In this document: in pieces, positions 50,001 to 54,432 of the stretch
Layout of the letters: each line of letters begins with the position of its first letter
Position numbering within the stretch: the stretch's first letter is position 1
DNA from: Armigeres subalbatus
Taxonomy: Eukaryota; Arthropoda; Insecta; Diptera; Culicidae
Direction: 5' to 3'
Assembly: GCF_024139115.2 (NCBI RefSeq)
Contig: NC_085141.1
Span: 367,745,925-367,809,924, forward strand
Length of the DNA: 64,000 nt
Position numbers and translations under genes: made by a program
The notes under the pieces: model-generated
What the model was told of the DNA's origin: nothing
Database searches by the model: none
Seen by the model: only the letters and a program-made list of their open reading frames with translations

Positions 50001-50777
50001 CAAGAGTTTAATAGAAATATTGTATCAATTAGTGGCAGCAATGCACTGTTTAATTATTAGTCTACGTATTAAAACTTTTTATTTTGTTTTATAACCTCCA
50101 CTAGGCTTTACCAAATTGATGCGTGATTCCGTGTTCTTGACGCATGTATCTATCAATAAACAACTATTATAAATTTTATTGCACAATAGAATAATTGATA
50201 ATGCTACTAAAAATAACATAAACGCCGCCATGCAGTGGCGTAGCCACGGGGGTGGTTTTGGGTATAAACCCCCCCCAGAGACAAAATCTTTGAAAAAAAA
50301 AATTTTTTTCGAAAAAAAAAATTCAGAAATCCCAAAACCCACCCCCTCCCCCCCTGACCAATTTTCTGGCTACGCCTCTGCAGCCATGTCTGATTAATAA
50401 ACAGTGAATACTCAACTCACCATTAATATTTGTCCCAACTCTACCAACAGGGTCGTCCCTGCCAACTAATCGTCCACCTGGATCGGGGCTTCACCCTGCT
50501 GGATTCGGCCCTCGGAAGCACCGGCTCGAAACCGTTGTGGTCGTTCCCGTTCGATCGCTTGAAAGGGTCAGCCGACGATGGCACCAAGCTGCTCTATCTG
50601 GACTTCACCGGAAGCGAAGACGGCGCCGAAATAGTAAGTTTTACTACCAATTTGTTGGAGATTTCGATTCAAAAACTACATTTCTATCGTCAGGAACTGG
50701 ACATGGAATGCTGCCCAAAGCCCGTAGTATTTGTCCTCCACAACTGCCTATCGGCGAAGGTCCATTCGTTGGCGTAA
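7871..50777 (+). CDS. Syntrophin, C-terminal part (six joined exons)
   Basis: Syntrophins are cytoplasmic adaptors under the membrane. They bind dystrophin through a C-terminal syntrophin-unique (SU) region and recruit channels and signalling enzymes through PH and PDZ domains. Joining 7871-8086, 8594-8676, 28247-28364, 28431-28625, 50451-50633 and 50694-50777 gives 292 codons plus TAA. Every junction is GT-AG and every phase agrees (0, 2, 0, 0, 0). In order, the product has the end of PH1 (HSPDG then WFNALHSAI), PH2 (FIGWL, KWQSIFVAVTDREF, LYESAPWSVEAW, RDMAAWARVLVQGCH), and the SU region (GRPCQLIVHLDRGFTLLD, LHNCLSAKV) close to the terminus. The order and motifs fit alpha/beta syntrophins such as Drosophila Syn1 rather than the gamma type. 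The start codon and PDZ lie upstream of the window. I found no frameshift or internal stop, so the gene looks functional. Confidence 0.93.
8594..8676 (+). CDS. Syntrophin exon B (PH2 strands)
   Basis: 27 codons plus two bases, ending in phase 2. It has a serine-rich acidic loop followed by DKWQSIFVAVTDREF, which is the 'W..VFV.LTERE' strand pair of syntrophin PH2. The acceptor is CCTCCCACAG and the donor GTAAGT at 8677. The split arginine codon CG|A is completed by exon C, 19.6 kb downstream. Confidence 0.93.
8677..9630. other. Start of a 19.6-kb syntrophin intron, no feature seen
   Basis: Unremarkable intronic sequence after the donor at 8677. From about 9340 the sequence becomes LINE-like (short broken frames on the + strand), but I cannot place a boundary with confidence. 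Confidence 0.5.
9640..10275 (+). pseudogene. Degenerate non-LTR retrotransposon fragment (EN and RT pieces)
   Basis: Broken + strand frames resemble a LINE pol. Around 9670-9810 is an endonuclease-like piece (MALQKNCWTVDRT, like the 'LQE.RW' motif). From about 9935 there is a reverse transcriptase palm (FIDCEKAFDRLNHENLW). After a frameshift come GLIEAQYEAFTCRVLHN and GVRQGCILSPVLFLIVIDE, then LADDIAL at about 10257-10277. The EN-RT spacing is too short, so there is an internal deletion. The clade is unclear; RTE-, CR1- and LOA-like elements share these motifs. The fragment is cut at 10275 by a foldback element and resumes at 11134. Confidence 0.8.
10276..11133. mobile_element. 858-bp foldback DNA element with TA target duplication
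   Basis: The two ends are inverted copies (GGGGAAAGAGGGGCAATAT on the left, one mismatch on the right). Imperfect arms of about 245 bp cover 10276-10525 and 10888-11133. TA flanks both sides (10274-10275 and 11134-11135), which fits a Tc1/mariner-type non-autonomous element. It splits a LINE. The middle (10530-10885) has no transposase. The arms repeat 'AAACGCATGAGG.AAAACGCCTT' in opposite orientation. Confidence 0.85.
11134..11450 (+). pseudogene. Continuation of the split LINE
   Basis: After the foldback insert, the + strand resumes LINE pol sequence with frameshifts: LNINVNKTKS, LQYLGSQLASDGGTKINIGAR, then KARAVFASLRNI. These are the post-palm 'KTK' and 'YLGS..' blocks of LINE reverse transcriptases. 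The copy stops abruptly where the TTTGGCCGAA repeat begins. Confidence 0.75.
11458..11762. repeat. 17-bp tandem repeat built on TTTGGCCGAA
   Basis: About 17 degenerate copies of a ~17-bp unit (GTCATTTGGCCGAAAGG). The same motif recurs near 32.06, 37.56, 45.1, 48.9 and 49.56 kb. The open frames here are artefacts of a 17-residue repeat (51 nt). Confidence 0.95.
11763..12080. repeat. GAGAAGTGAGACGTCTCAC short palindromic repeats
   Basis: Degenerate alternation of GTGAGAAGTGAGA and its complement around ACGTCTC-type palindromes. It directly adjoins the TTTGGCCGAA array, as it also does at 45.3 and 48.8 kb, so the two repeats belong to one composite family. A lone end-like sequence (TTACGTAATTTGTGG) follows at about 12083 and may be half of a MITE. 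Confidence 0.9.
12248..12459. mobile_element. 212-bp MITE with TA target duplication
   Basis: The terminal inverted repeats AAGCCTGTCCACGTTAAAT and ATATAACGTGGACAGGCTT face each other, with internal CGGACA/TGTCCG continuing the symmetry. TA flanks both sides. There is no coding sequence. A Tc1/mariner-type MITE is the simplest reading. Confidence 0.85.
12545..13051. repeat. Degenerate GAATTCC-type repeat, left part
   Basis: Loosely repeated phrases such as GGAAGGAATTC, GAAGAATTCC and TCTGAATGAATT. The same texture resumes at 18471-18620, so this was one tract that the hAT element at 13060-18462 interrupted. Confidence 0.6.
13352..13570. repeat. 219-bp near-perfect palindrome (foldback MITE)
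   Basis: The left arm starts CATAAGACGAGTTTGTACC and the right arm ends with its complement. The arms are about 100 bp with few mismatches, and the centre is near 13461. It lies inside the hAT element. I could not identify a target duplication. Confidence 0.85.
13690..13881. repeat. Tandem repeat of CCTTTCAAGAGGCCCGGAAG units
   Basis: About eight 21-27-bp copies of the phrase TTTCAAGAGGCCCGGAAGCC. The tract is cut by the SINE at 13898 and continues in degenerate form after 14190. Confidence 0.85.
13898..14173 (-). mobile_element. tRNA-derived SINE with 16-bp TSD
   Basis: Read on the minus strand, it opens with a tRNA-like head: an A-box-like TTGCGAGTAAAGG near 14165 and a B-box-like TGTTCGATTCTCG near 14120. 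It ends in an AGA repeat at 13898-13920. A perfect 16-bp target duplication, AGTTGCTTAGAATCTT, flanks it (13882-13897 and 14174-14189). The structure fits mosquito tRNA-derived SINEs such as Feilai, but I have not verified the family. Confidence 0.88.
14430..16045 (-). repeat. ~152-bp satellite array, block 1 (about 10 units)
   Basis: About ten degenerate copies, marked by TTGAATCAAATGGTCTACC near 14504, 14655, 14809, 14964, 15098, 15249, 15398, 15550, 15702 and 15912. Each unit also has AGATCTCCAAATTGTCCTGG and ATTTGTCTTTCACTTGCG. The orientation is opposite to block 2 at 16135. The short open frames within are repeat artefacts. Confidence 0.93.
16135..17660 (+). repeat. ~152-bp satellite array, block 2 (about 10 units, inverted)
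   Basis: Ten copies of the same unit in the opposite orientation, marked by GACCATTTGATTCAAACTCC at about 16162, 16310, 16461, 16610, 16762, 16914, 17066, 17217, 17369 and 17520. Spacing is close to 152 bp. These units are more uniform than block 1. A unique 90-bp hinge (16046-16134) separates the blocks. Confidence 0.93.
18172..18380. mobile_element. 209-bp MITE flanked by TTAA
   Basis: A perfect 44-bp terminal inverted repeat begins GGTCACTCCTGACAGAATCC, with TTAA at 18168-18171 and 18381-18384. TTAA targets are typical of the piggyBac superfamily, though the TIR does not start with the usual CCC. A diverged half copy lies near 61835-61925. Confidence 0.85.
18720..19085. repeat. T-rich degenerate repeat (TTTGTGGAAAATT)
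   Basis: A run of loosely repeated TTTATGGAAAATTTT and TTTGTGGAAAATT phrases about 20-40 bp apart. Low complexity, no gene. Confidence 0.7.
19213..19284 (-). tRNA. tRNA-like sequence (pseudo-tRNA or SINE head), anticodon position AGA
   Basis: The 72-nt minus-strand sequence folds as a cloverleaf. The acceptor GGTCTTG/CAAGACA has 6 of 7 pairs, the D arm is weak (three pairs), the anticodon stem CCTAT/GTAGG has loop CTAGAGA, and the T arm GAGGG-TTCGAGT-CCCTC is perfect. The B box GGTTCGAGTCC is intact. The loop reads AGA (serine), yet the variable arm has only about 5 nt, whereas true tRNA-Ser has a long one. I therefore favour a tRNA-like sequence inside a repeat over a working gene. Confidence 0.5.
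19644..19717 (+). pseudogene. Second tRNA-like copy, decayed T arm
   Basis: The inverted partner of the tRNA-like sequence at 19213-19284. The acceptor and anticodon arms are identical, but the B box is altered to GGTTCTATTCTAGTCCC with an insertion and the acceptor 3' side is changed. The minus-strand copy is therefore the better preserved arm. Confidence 0.55.
19861..20595. mobile_element. Candidate MITE with GGGGGTGACATTGGGCC termini
   Basis: The left end CGGGGGTGTCATTGGGCC and the right end (complement of CGGGGTGACATTAGGCC) face each other. An internal copy GGGGGTGACATTGGGCC lies near 20063. No target duplication was found, so the boundaries are approximate. No coding sequence. Confidence 0.5.
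20905..21180. repeat. Interspersed repeat fragment (LINE 3'-end-like)
   Basis: Runs from CGACCCGGCAGACGTTGTCC to a conserved-looking tail (CGAGCCGTTTTCGAGTTATG, then TATATATAAGAG). This resembles 3' regions of non-LTR or related repeats widespread in arthropods. The family assignment is from memory and weak. 21181-21740 holds nothing I recognise. Confidence 0.35.
21930..22010 (-). repeat. tRNA-like relic, probable decayed SINE
   Basis: The minus strand reads CTTAGCGTAGCGGTAAGATG, then AAGCGATTCCCGGTGCC. These are A-box-like and weak B-box-like motifs in the right order and spacing for a tRNA-derived SINE head. The B box lacks the GGTTC core, so it is decayed. The extent of the body is unknown. 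Confidence 0.45.
22011..24700. other. Intronic DNA with no recognised element
   Basis: No transposon ends, tandem repeats or splice-bounded exons that I can support. A 97-codon minus-strand frame at 23891-24184 has an unbiased composition but matches nothing I know, so I do not call it a gene. Confidence 0.4.
24733..26060. repeat. Composite ~98-bp tandem array
   Basis: Irregular copies of a unit with two related halves: GCGGGCGTCCCACCAACGCA followed by GGAAGAATCTCTTGAAT, and GGCGTCTCACCACGCAGAAT followed by TGATCATTCCGATCCACAA. Copies cluster at 24770-24960, 25255-25475 and 25555-26041. They are interrupted by unrelated sequence (25060-25240) and a short GGACAAAAGGTT repeat (25478-25540). 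The open frames are repeat artefacts. Confidence 0.88.
26187..26400 (+). pseudogene. Tc1/mariner-superfamily transposase fragment
   Basis: Two + strand frames, offset by a frameshift near 26250, read NDKMYITADTMQIPL then DVPEKFRKKKVDKFDKKY and LVWQAICEC. This resembles the catalytic-core region of mosquito Tc1/mariner-type transposases, where an aspartate strand is followed by a basic linker and 'VWQAI..CG'. The remaining catalytic blocks are absent. No flanking inverted repeats were identified. Confidence 0.6.
26765..26943. repeat. Interspersed repeat with iterated ATCGAGATA, copy 1
   Basis: Repeated phrases CATCGAGATAGAGAGATATC and GGGAGAGATATCGAGATA, ending AGAGTCGACTGTA. A second copy at 61640-61831 is collinear over about 180 bp. 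The ending read backwards (TACAGTCGACTCTC) resembles a TA-flanked pogo or mariner end. Confidence 0.8.
26950..28246. other. 3' end of syntrophin intron 2, no other feature seen
   Basis: Unique sequence with no recognisable repeat. It ends in a strong pyrimidine tract (CTTTTCTTCTTTCTCTCTTG) and CAG at 28244-28246, the acceptor for exon C. Confidence 0.5.
28247..28364 (+). CDS. Syntrophin exon C (PH2 middle)
   Basis: It completes the arginine codon left open by exon B and reads LYESAPWSVEAWSRPFECSP, then LVTTRLAG. This matches the syntrophin PH2 pattern 'LYdsaPws.eaW..P...PL..TRLv'. It ends in phase 0 at the donor GTAAGC. Only 66 bp of intron separate it from exon D. Confidence 0.94.
28431..28625 (+). 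CDS. Syntrophin exon D (end of PH2, start of SU region)
   Basis: 65 codons. VFCVRCGTPRGVVSHWLRSE is the last PH2 strand set, equivalent to 'F.vRTGTr.Gv.tHlf.vE'. RDMAAWARVLVQGCHNA is the PH2 C-terminal helix. REFSFRCLYQ opens the syntrophin-unique region. The acceptor is TCCATTTCAG and the donor GTGAGT at 28626, which begins a 21.8-kb intron. Confidence 0.94.
28626..28738. other. Start of the 21.8-kb syntrophin intron 4
   Basis: Short unique sequence between the exon D donor and the first arm of the large inverted-repeat element. Confidence 0.5.
29225..29940. repeat. ~143-bp tandem array (five copies)
   Basis: GTTCGAGGATTGGAAACCAA recurs near 29334, 29478, 29624, 29763 and 29906, together with AAATTGCCGTCTTCTACAAA and GTGTATATGAGA. 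Copies diverge progressively. It lies inside the TTAA element. Confidence 0.88.
29960..30130 (+). mobile_element. tRNA-derived SINE-like sequence
   Basis: A tRNA-like part reads GGGGCTTGATAGTCATATCA, then TTCTGCCTCATACATAGG and a B-box-like AGGTTCGATCTCAGG, followed by a T-rich tail region (TTTTTTGTATCTTTTTG). The order and spacing fit a SINE head. Exact ends and a target duplication were not found. Confidence 0.55.
30810..31620. repeat. ~155-bp tandem array (five copies)
   Basis: CGGAAGGCCGTCTGGTGGCC and GATCACCGTCAGAAATAGTT recur with spacings of about 147-166 bp. Marker positions are near 30888, 31040, 31187, 31347 and 31513. It lies inside the TTAA element. Confidence 0.88.
32380..32896. 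mobile_element. Candidate MITE with GGGGGGAAGATGATCA ends
   Basis: GGGGGGAAGATGATCATTTT on the left faces AATGATCATCTTCCCCCC on the right. Internal variants are GGGGTGAAGTTGATCAAG near 32570 and ATGATCATCTTCACC near 32862. No target duplication is certain. It sits exactly where the two large arms stop matching. Confidence 0.65.
33144..33307. mobile_element. 164-bp MITE with 3-bp TTA duplication (PIF/Harbinger-like)
   Basis: The ends GGGAAGATCCATAAAGTACG and CGTACTTTGTGGATGGCCCC are inverted repeats, with G/C-rich runs inside. TTA lies at 33141-33143 and 33308-33310. The sister arm near 34919-34935 carries the uninterrupted sequence with one TTA. Confidence 0.85.
33387..33877. mobile_element. 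491-bp MITE with GGGTGTACCTC ends and TA duplication
   Basis: GGGTGTACCTCAAAAAACA on the left faces TGTTTTTTGAGGGACACCC on the right, flanked by TA on both sides. It sits in the centre of the GCACTATGG palindrome. A truncated inverted copy lies at about 34395-34851. Confidence 0.8.
33942..34132. mobile_element. 191-bp MITE with TA duplication
   Basis: GGGGGAATGACGGCTTTGG on the left faces CCAAAGCCGTCTTTTCCCC on the right. The arms extend through TTTTGTTCTATTATTG. TA lies at 33940-33941 and 34133-34134. The equivalent position near 34900-34910 lacks it. Confidence 0.85.
35160..35570. repeat. Polypurine low-complexity tract
   Basis: About 400 bp in which the + strand is almost entirely A and G (GAAGAAAGAAAAAG-like). 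The minus-strand open frames rich in F, L and S are composition artefacts. Confidence 0.9.
35575..37260. other. Unresolved repeat with CGGAGCAAGTTAAAA phrases
   Basis: GGTACACCGGAGCAAGTTAA at 35577, GGCGGAGCAAGTTAAAAC near 35958 and the inverted TTTCAACTTGCCCCGATACG near 37212 suggest one element with subterminal repeats. A related phrase, GGTGTACCGGAACGTGTTAA, occurs at 35161. No coding sequence is recognised; the 124-codon frame at 36670-37044 resembles nothing known. Confidence 0.4.
37897..38300. other. Intronic DNA, nothing recognised
   Basis: AT-rich sequence after the right arm of the large inverted repeat. No element or exon that I can support. Confidence 0.4.
38360..39480 (+). pseudogene. 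Probable degraded retroelement 5' region/ORF1
   Basis: Broken + strand frames contain plausible coding stretches (MDWTINSENLRICS, KTKAQMTKYTQSVIDRLKLL, EVKMPHPNLNVSQSVISC), interrupted by stops and collinear with the gag-like frame that follows. The family is not recognised, and continuity with the frame at 39512 is inferred from position only. Confidence 0.35.
39512..39829 (+). pseudogene. Gag-like ORF1 fragment with CCHC knuckle
   Basis: A 105-codon frame reads NLRYVRVFDLSPEVKDENLS and ends in CFRCEAVGHRRDCC, a CX2CX4HX4C zinc knuckle typical of ORF1/Gag of mosquito non-LTR retrotransposons. A short acidic or basic tail follows to about 40160, then an AT-rich 3' region with TTAAATAAAC near 40235. 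No reverse transcriptase follows, so the copy lacks ORF2. It would bind template RNA in an intact element. Confidence 0.65.
40382..41827 (+). pseudogene. 5'-truncated RTE-like LINE, RT domain, 14-bp TSD
   Basis: A 450-codon frame (40441-41793) carries LINE reverse transcriptase blocks: CPIYKKGDKLECENFRAI, GSYQAGFVDGRSTTDQ, LFVDFKAAYDSIDR, RRGLRQGDGLSCLLFNIAL, KTKYMLVGG, and the tail VRWAGHVARMP. The catalytic box reads FADYMD instead of FADD, and about 20 codons are missing before QEDGVW compared with the related copy at 57.8 kb. It is therefore inactive. The 14-bp duplication GTGTTCCAAAAACC flanks it (40368-40381 and 41828-41841), and the 3' end is an A-rich ATGAAATGAAA tail. The RTE assignment (JAM1-like) is from general resemblance. 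Confidence 0.9.
41842..42790. other. Intronic DNA with an unassigned minus-strand relic
   Basis: Mostly unrecognised. On the minus strand, 42301-42640 reads open for about 100 codons, with a hydrophobic stretch (LVLLIVIPIAIFMASDY) and a basic tail; upstream frames are broken by stops. It may be a decayed membrane-protein exon, but I cannot name a family. Confidence 0.3.
42797..44107. mobile_element. 1.3-kb TA-flanked element with GTGGGGCAAGAG ends
   Basis: GAGTAGAGTGGGGCAAGAGT at the left end is mirrored at the right, flanked by TA (42795-42796 and 44108-44109). Subterminal iterations of GTGGGGTAAGAGTACGC lie near 43005-43050 and 43700-43740. An AT-rich insert with TTACGTAGC and TTGCGTAATTTATG ends (about 43125-43430) looks like a diverged MITE. 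No transposase. Confidence 0.8.
44570..45083 (-). repeat. Interspersed repeat family 'AGATTAATCCACCTAGC', copy 1
   Basis: Runs from CAGATTAATCCACCTAGC through GCCTTTCTCG, a CA/TA microsatellite (ACATACATACATACACAC), GTCGAGCTGAGTCGATTGG, and out to ACGAGAAAGGC. Copy 2 lies at 60840-61245 in the opposite orientation, with a fragment near 62092-62135. Class uncertain; probably a non-autonomous DNA element. Confidence 0.75.
45090..45312. repeat. TTTGGCCGAA tandem repeat, second locus
   Basis: About twelve degenerate ~17-18-bp units (GTCATTTGGCCGAATAG). Oriented as at 11.5 kb and opposite to 48.85 kb. Confidence 0.93.
45313..45525. repeat. GAGAAGTGAGA palindromic repeats, second locus
   Basis: Same family as 11763-12080, again adjoining the TTTGGCCGAA array on its inner side. 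Confidence 0.9.
45550..45813 (+). pseudogene. Jockey-type LINE fragment, 5' piece
   Basis: It reads TDFSKAFDRVDIYLFLLKL (RT palm), then, after an internal deletion near 45679, VILDSKLCFNDHYNSVIYKA and GFIKRFSYHF. This is the post-palm pattern of Jockey-clade elements. The frame is cut at codon ETL-Y by the TA-flanked element at 45814 and continues at 48427. Confidence 0.8.
46790..47262 (+). pseudogene. Heavily decayed RTE-like LINE fragment
   Basis: Broken + strand frames contain KVVEEFVYLGSLD, RGHEIWTILVEDQRALGV, MVLFNDPTGTIRRGVLRSRW and IDQVEGDLRTL. These match the C-terminal half of the RTE-like copy at 55261-57127, but with stops, frameshifts and a missing middle. The reading of more distant upstream sequence (from about 46640) is uncertain. 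Confidence 0.8.
47389..47445 (-). mobile_element. 57-bp retroposed LINE/SINE tail with 13-bp TSD
   Basis: On the minus strand this is a short 3' end with CTTAATAAAGACAC followed by poly(A). The perfect 13-bp duplication ATGTAGGGGAATT flanks it (47376-47388 and 47446-47458). It is an extremely 5'-truncated retroposition of an element containing GGAGACGAGCCAGCCTCGG. Confidence 0.85.
48427..48782 (+). pseudogene. Jockey-type LINE fragment, 3' piece
   Basis: It resumes in frame after the TA element: ISYVSPLLEYCSIVWAPY, then NRIESV, RKLG, LPSYESRCMLINLFSLKKRR, and FYAPTRQLIYVI, ending with a stop near the 3' terminus. This is the C-terminal region of Jockey-like pol proteins. A small frameshift lies in the FLLFALRK region. 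Confidence 0.8.
48790..49175. repeat. GAGAAGTGAGA and TTCGGCCAAATG repeats, inverted orientation
   Basis: GTGAGAAGTGAGACGTCTCA at 48808 is followed by about 17 units of GACCTATTCGGCCAAAT to 49160. This is the mirror image of 45090-45525, so the two tracts bracket 45.1-49.2 kb as inverted flanks. Confidence 0.92.
49365..49595. repeat. TCACTTCTCAC-type and CGGCCAAATGG repeat remnants
   Basis: Degenerate CTCACTTTTCACTTC phrases (49370-49510) followed by ACGGCCAAATGGCATTCGG (49551-49590). Third occurrence of the same composite repeat. 49600-50230 holds nothing I recognise. Confidence 0.8.
50233..50380. mobile_element. 148-bp hAT MITE, 70 bp upstream of exon E
   Basis: The ends CAGTGGCGTAGCCA and TGGCTACGCCTCTG form a hAT-type inverted repeat (one mismatch). 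They are flanked by an 8-bp duplication with one mismatch, CCGCCATG (50225-50232) and CAGCCATG (50381-50388). The middle is C-run, A/T-run, C-run. It ends 70 bp before the first base of exon E. Confidence 0.9.
50451..50633 (+). CDS. Syntrophin exon E (syntrophin-unique region)
   Basis: 61 codons: GRPCQLIVHLDRGFTLLD, then KPLWSFPFDRLKGSADDGTK and LLYLDFTGSEDGAEI. This matches the SU region of alpha/beta syntrophins ('GrpC.L.vHldkGFtL', 'PFekL..SsDDG..lLfLDFGG..GEi'). The acceptor is CTACCAACAG and the donor GTAAGT at 50634. Confidence 0.95.
50694..50777 (+). CDS. Syntrophin terminal exon F
   Basis: 27 codons plus TAA: ELDMECCPKPVVFVLHNCLSAKV, then HSLA. This is equivalent to the conserved end 'LDLhsCPK.mVFiiHsFLSAKV..LG', so the protein ends at the normal position. 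The preceding intron is only 60 bp (50634-50693). Confidence 0.94.
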   Translation, partial: ELDMECCPKPVVFVLHNCLSAKVHSLA

Positions 50778-53700
50778 GAGCGCCATCAATTATTTGAACG
50801 AATCTAAGAAAAAGTATTGTAACTTTGGATAAAGAAAAATCACTTTTAATGTAATCAATGGATTGACAAAAATTGTACATATTTAAGAAGGCTCATCTGC
50901 AGCTGTCGGAAAGAAATATCACACTGTTTGTAACTACAGACACCACCAGTTGTTTAAGTTTTGTTTTTCGTTATTCTACACAGGTATCTGTCGGTTGAGT
51001 TATCTAGTTGAGGTAAGGTCTTGTAAAGCATGCGACTAAAGTGATCGCATTTCTGTTGTTTTGTAATGGATTCAGTTGTGTGAATTAGATAATGTAAGAC
51101 GAAAAAGCCGGTAGGCCGGACTAATCTTTCAGTGACTGATTGTGATGATAGTTGAACACTGTTTTCAATTAGAGAAGCTCGACTTCGACAGTAAAAAAAA
51201 TCCGTAAAGGAAGAAATAATGCCCGTACACTTTTTACTCTCAGTATCGTGCAAAGTGGAAAACATAAAGCAACTAACTAGGGAAATATGTTAAGTTGGAA
51301 ATTTTATTGAAAATTTAGAGATATTTAATTAGCGAAGCTAACGGATAATGGGGGAAGTTTTACGGAAGTTAAGCTCTGTTGGTCGGTGGGTGCAAGATGT
51401 CATGAAAACTCGAAGCAATGAAGTGAAACAAAAAGTGATTATAGTCGAGAGAAAGCAGAGAGGACAATTTCCACATTAAGGAAAAAAAGATTTTTTGATA
51501 AACTGCACAAGTTTCAGAACTCTTCCGGTGGGAAAAGAAAAAAGATGGTATTCAGCAGAATTTCCTAGATTGAAACGTTTTCAGAGTAGAATTCACAGCG
51601 CATACCGCCTCGGAATCGACCAACTTGTAAAAATCTGCTTTCAAGAGCTACGTTACTACCTGATGCTCTTTCTTCCGAGGAAAAGTTCACTGCAAAGAAG
51701 CGGGAAAAATCAAATTCCTCCTCCCATCAATCCTGGGTGATGCAAGGGGCGAACGGACGCCCAGCTATCGTTATCGTTATTTTAATTAATTTAATTAACT
51801 TCCAACTGGAATGAGGGCAAGCATCGAGGCGCCGCTGCTTTGAAAGAAAACGAGCGACTAACTTTTCCTTCGGGGAACTGCATAATTTCCCTTTCTAAGA
51901 GAGGGGAGGGAGTGCAACCGGAAAACATGGGAATGCTCGCTCGATCAAAATAGCTTGAAAATAAACACCGAGCGAAATTTCCATGAAATGTTTAAATCCA
52001 ATTCAATGTGGGATGTATAGAAATAGAAGCCCCAAGAATTAAAGTTTTCTTATTATTACAAAAGTTGAAGAAAACTTTTGGAACATTAATTCAAAATTGA
52101 GTATTCGTTACATTGCTATTGAAATGTGCTGCGCAACTTTAAAACATTGGTGAGCTCGTTCCATTTAGTTCCAGAAACGTGTTTTTCAATGTCCCTGTTG
52201 TTCAAATGAAAGGTTCGGCCATTATGAACTATTGTTTCCATTTGTGTATGTTTATTATACGTATTCAATAAGGTTCAAACGTTTTTTTTTTCTCCAAATT
52301 TGCATCACGATTAATTATTTCGTAAATGTTACCAAACTTTGCCAGTTTTTAGTCTTGTTCATCTTCAATGAATTGCCTAAACAATTCCTTACAATTGAGA
52401 TGCTTTCGATTTGTGCATCATCTTCTTTACTCAAGCTTCCTAGAATTCCTCATTTATAAAACGACATACTTTTGGCTACCGTCAGGAATTCTCATCACCC
52501 ATTAGCGTGGTATTGAACGAAGGAGCGAATGAGCGATAGCATAATCATAATAGTCCGAGCAAAAGTGCTGCATCGTTCTTCTTCGCTGGTGTTCCACTTT
52601 CGGGATGGGCTGAACTTGAGCTCGGAGTTTGCTCAGTATCAAAGTTTGTCCGAGTTGCAGAAAGGGGCAAAAACATGAATGGTAGAACGAAGGGTAGGAA
52701 CTCTGTCTGAAGTTAGTTTTGATCTCCTGTCTGTTTCTTGGAATGCAACTGGGTAACAGTGTGGCGTTCACTACGTTTTGTGCCGTCTGGTCTTTCTAAG
52801 TTACGCCATTCAAGAAAGATGATACCTTTCCATTGTAAGAAAAGAAAAAGTGGTAACAAGCCCGAGTAGAATTTGTTGACTGAACATCACAATTATGCGG
52901 AAATGTTATTTTTTAGTATTTCACAATTTCCGAAATTAATTTGAATCTTTGGTTATCAACATCTGCTATGAACATATTTGAAAATCGCTCCATTTTTATG
53001 AACTCGCTCCGGAATAAAGTTCAAAATCATAAAAAAAGATTTTCCATGTAAATAAAAGTCGATTCTATTTCCTAAGCGCATGTAAGAATGCAACGATTTG
53101 AAATGATAATAACACTGGTTCTTTCCTACGAATGCTTTCAATTCGGGCTCTGATCAACTTGATGTAATCGACTTTCGAACTTCCGATATCCATTTTGACA
53201 TCCGATATCCCGACCACCCAGAAGCAAAACCAAGAAAGAATATTCGGAATCCATTGTTATGCCACTGGCAACCAAAAACCGGAAATGACGGACAGATAGA
53301 AATCATATCAAGTTTATAGGAAATTTTTGTGTAAGATATCCACCCAAATCCGTAAAATCGAAACCAGATTGAAAAGTTTCCCAATAATAAAATAAAACTC
53401 TGTAAATACACAAACACATTCATCCACGTTGTCATAAAAACAGTAGAACAGAGAAAAAACAAAAGGGAGAGATAATGCACACAACAAACCAGATCAACTC
53501 TCGAGTTCCATTTCCACATCTCAACAAACGTAGAAAATCAACTCTTTTTACGACAGCCAGCTAAACCAACGAAAGAAATAAATGACTGATTCGATAAAAA
53601 TCTTCCTCCCTTCTACCAACCGGAAATAAGCGAAAGGAAAACTAGGGAAAATCGAAATAAGATTTCTCTCGACCACTATCGTCTTCGACGAGAAAAATGT

Positions 53701-54425
53701 TCTTATAGTCGTCGTCGCCGTCATCATCGAGTCGGATGCCAAGGTGCGGAGGAAGAATAGTTTTTACTAACTCAAACTGTAGACAGACTCTATCCAGGAG
53801 AAAAGCTTTTTTCCTTTCATTCCTTTTTAAACGTCTCTATCAATTCCGAAGTCAACTCATTGTTAAATAGGTAGCGGTTGGATATAACCAGAAGGTCTGA
53901 GATCGATCGGGAAACGTACGACCCACCCACGTGCGTGTACATATTCTGCAGCACAGGTGGTTGGAATCATCGCTACGGAACACTCACATACATATTTTCA
54001 AGGTTTTTGTGGAAGAAAAATGCAAGTAGAAGAAAACAATGAAAAAAAAGATGGATGAAAATCAAGTAGTTACAACTCACTAACAAATTGGAAGACAGCA
54101 GCAACCCAAAGCGTACAATTTTCACAAGTAAATGCGAAGCAGATCCAAAATTTCAAAGCACTATTGAATGAACGAGAGGTGGTAAACTTGTGTAAACATG
54201 TGTGGCAACTTTCTATTTAATCTGTACTAATACGTGAAGCAAAAACATCAACCAGAGATCAAAGCGTAATACAAAAGGGAAATTTACTGAAACGCAAACG
54301 ATGAAATTAAAGTTTTCTTAGTCCTTGTGGTGTATCACATCCGCATTGATTGAATCTTCTGATGTTATCATCCAAGGTAAGTGAAACGTGAGAGAACTGG
54401 CGATTTTACAAAGATAATCCGATGA
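50778..54425 (+). other. Syntrophin 3' UTR and TE-poor downstream sequence
   Basis: No transposon ends, tandem arrays or coding frames that I recognise over about 3.6 kb, in contrast to the rest of the window. The first AATAAA I notice after the stop is at 51960-51965; a GATAAA lies near 50829. How far the transcript extends is unknown. Confidence 0.4.
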
Positions 54426-54432
54426 TCCGTAC

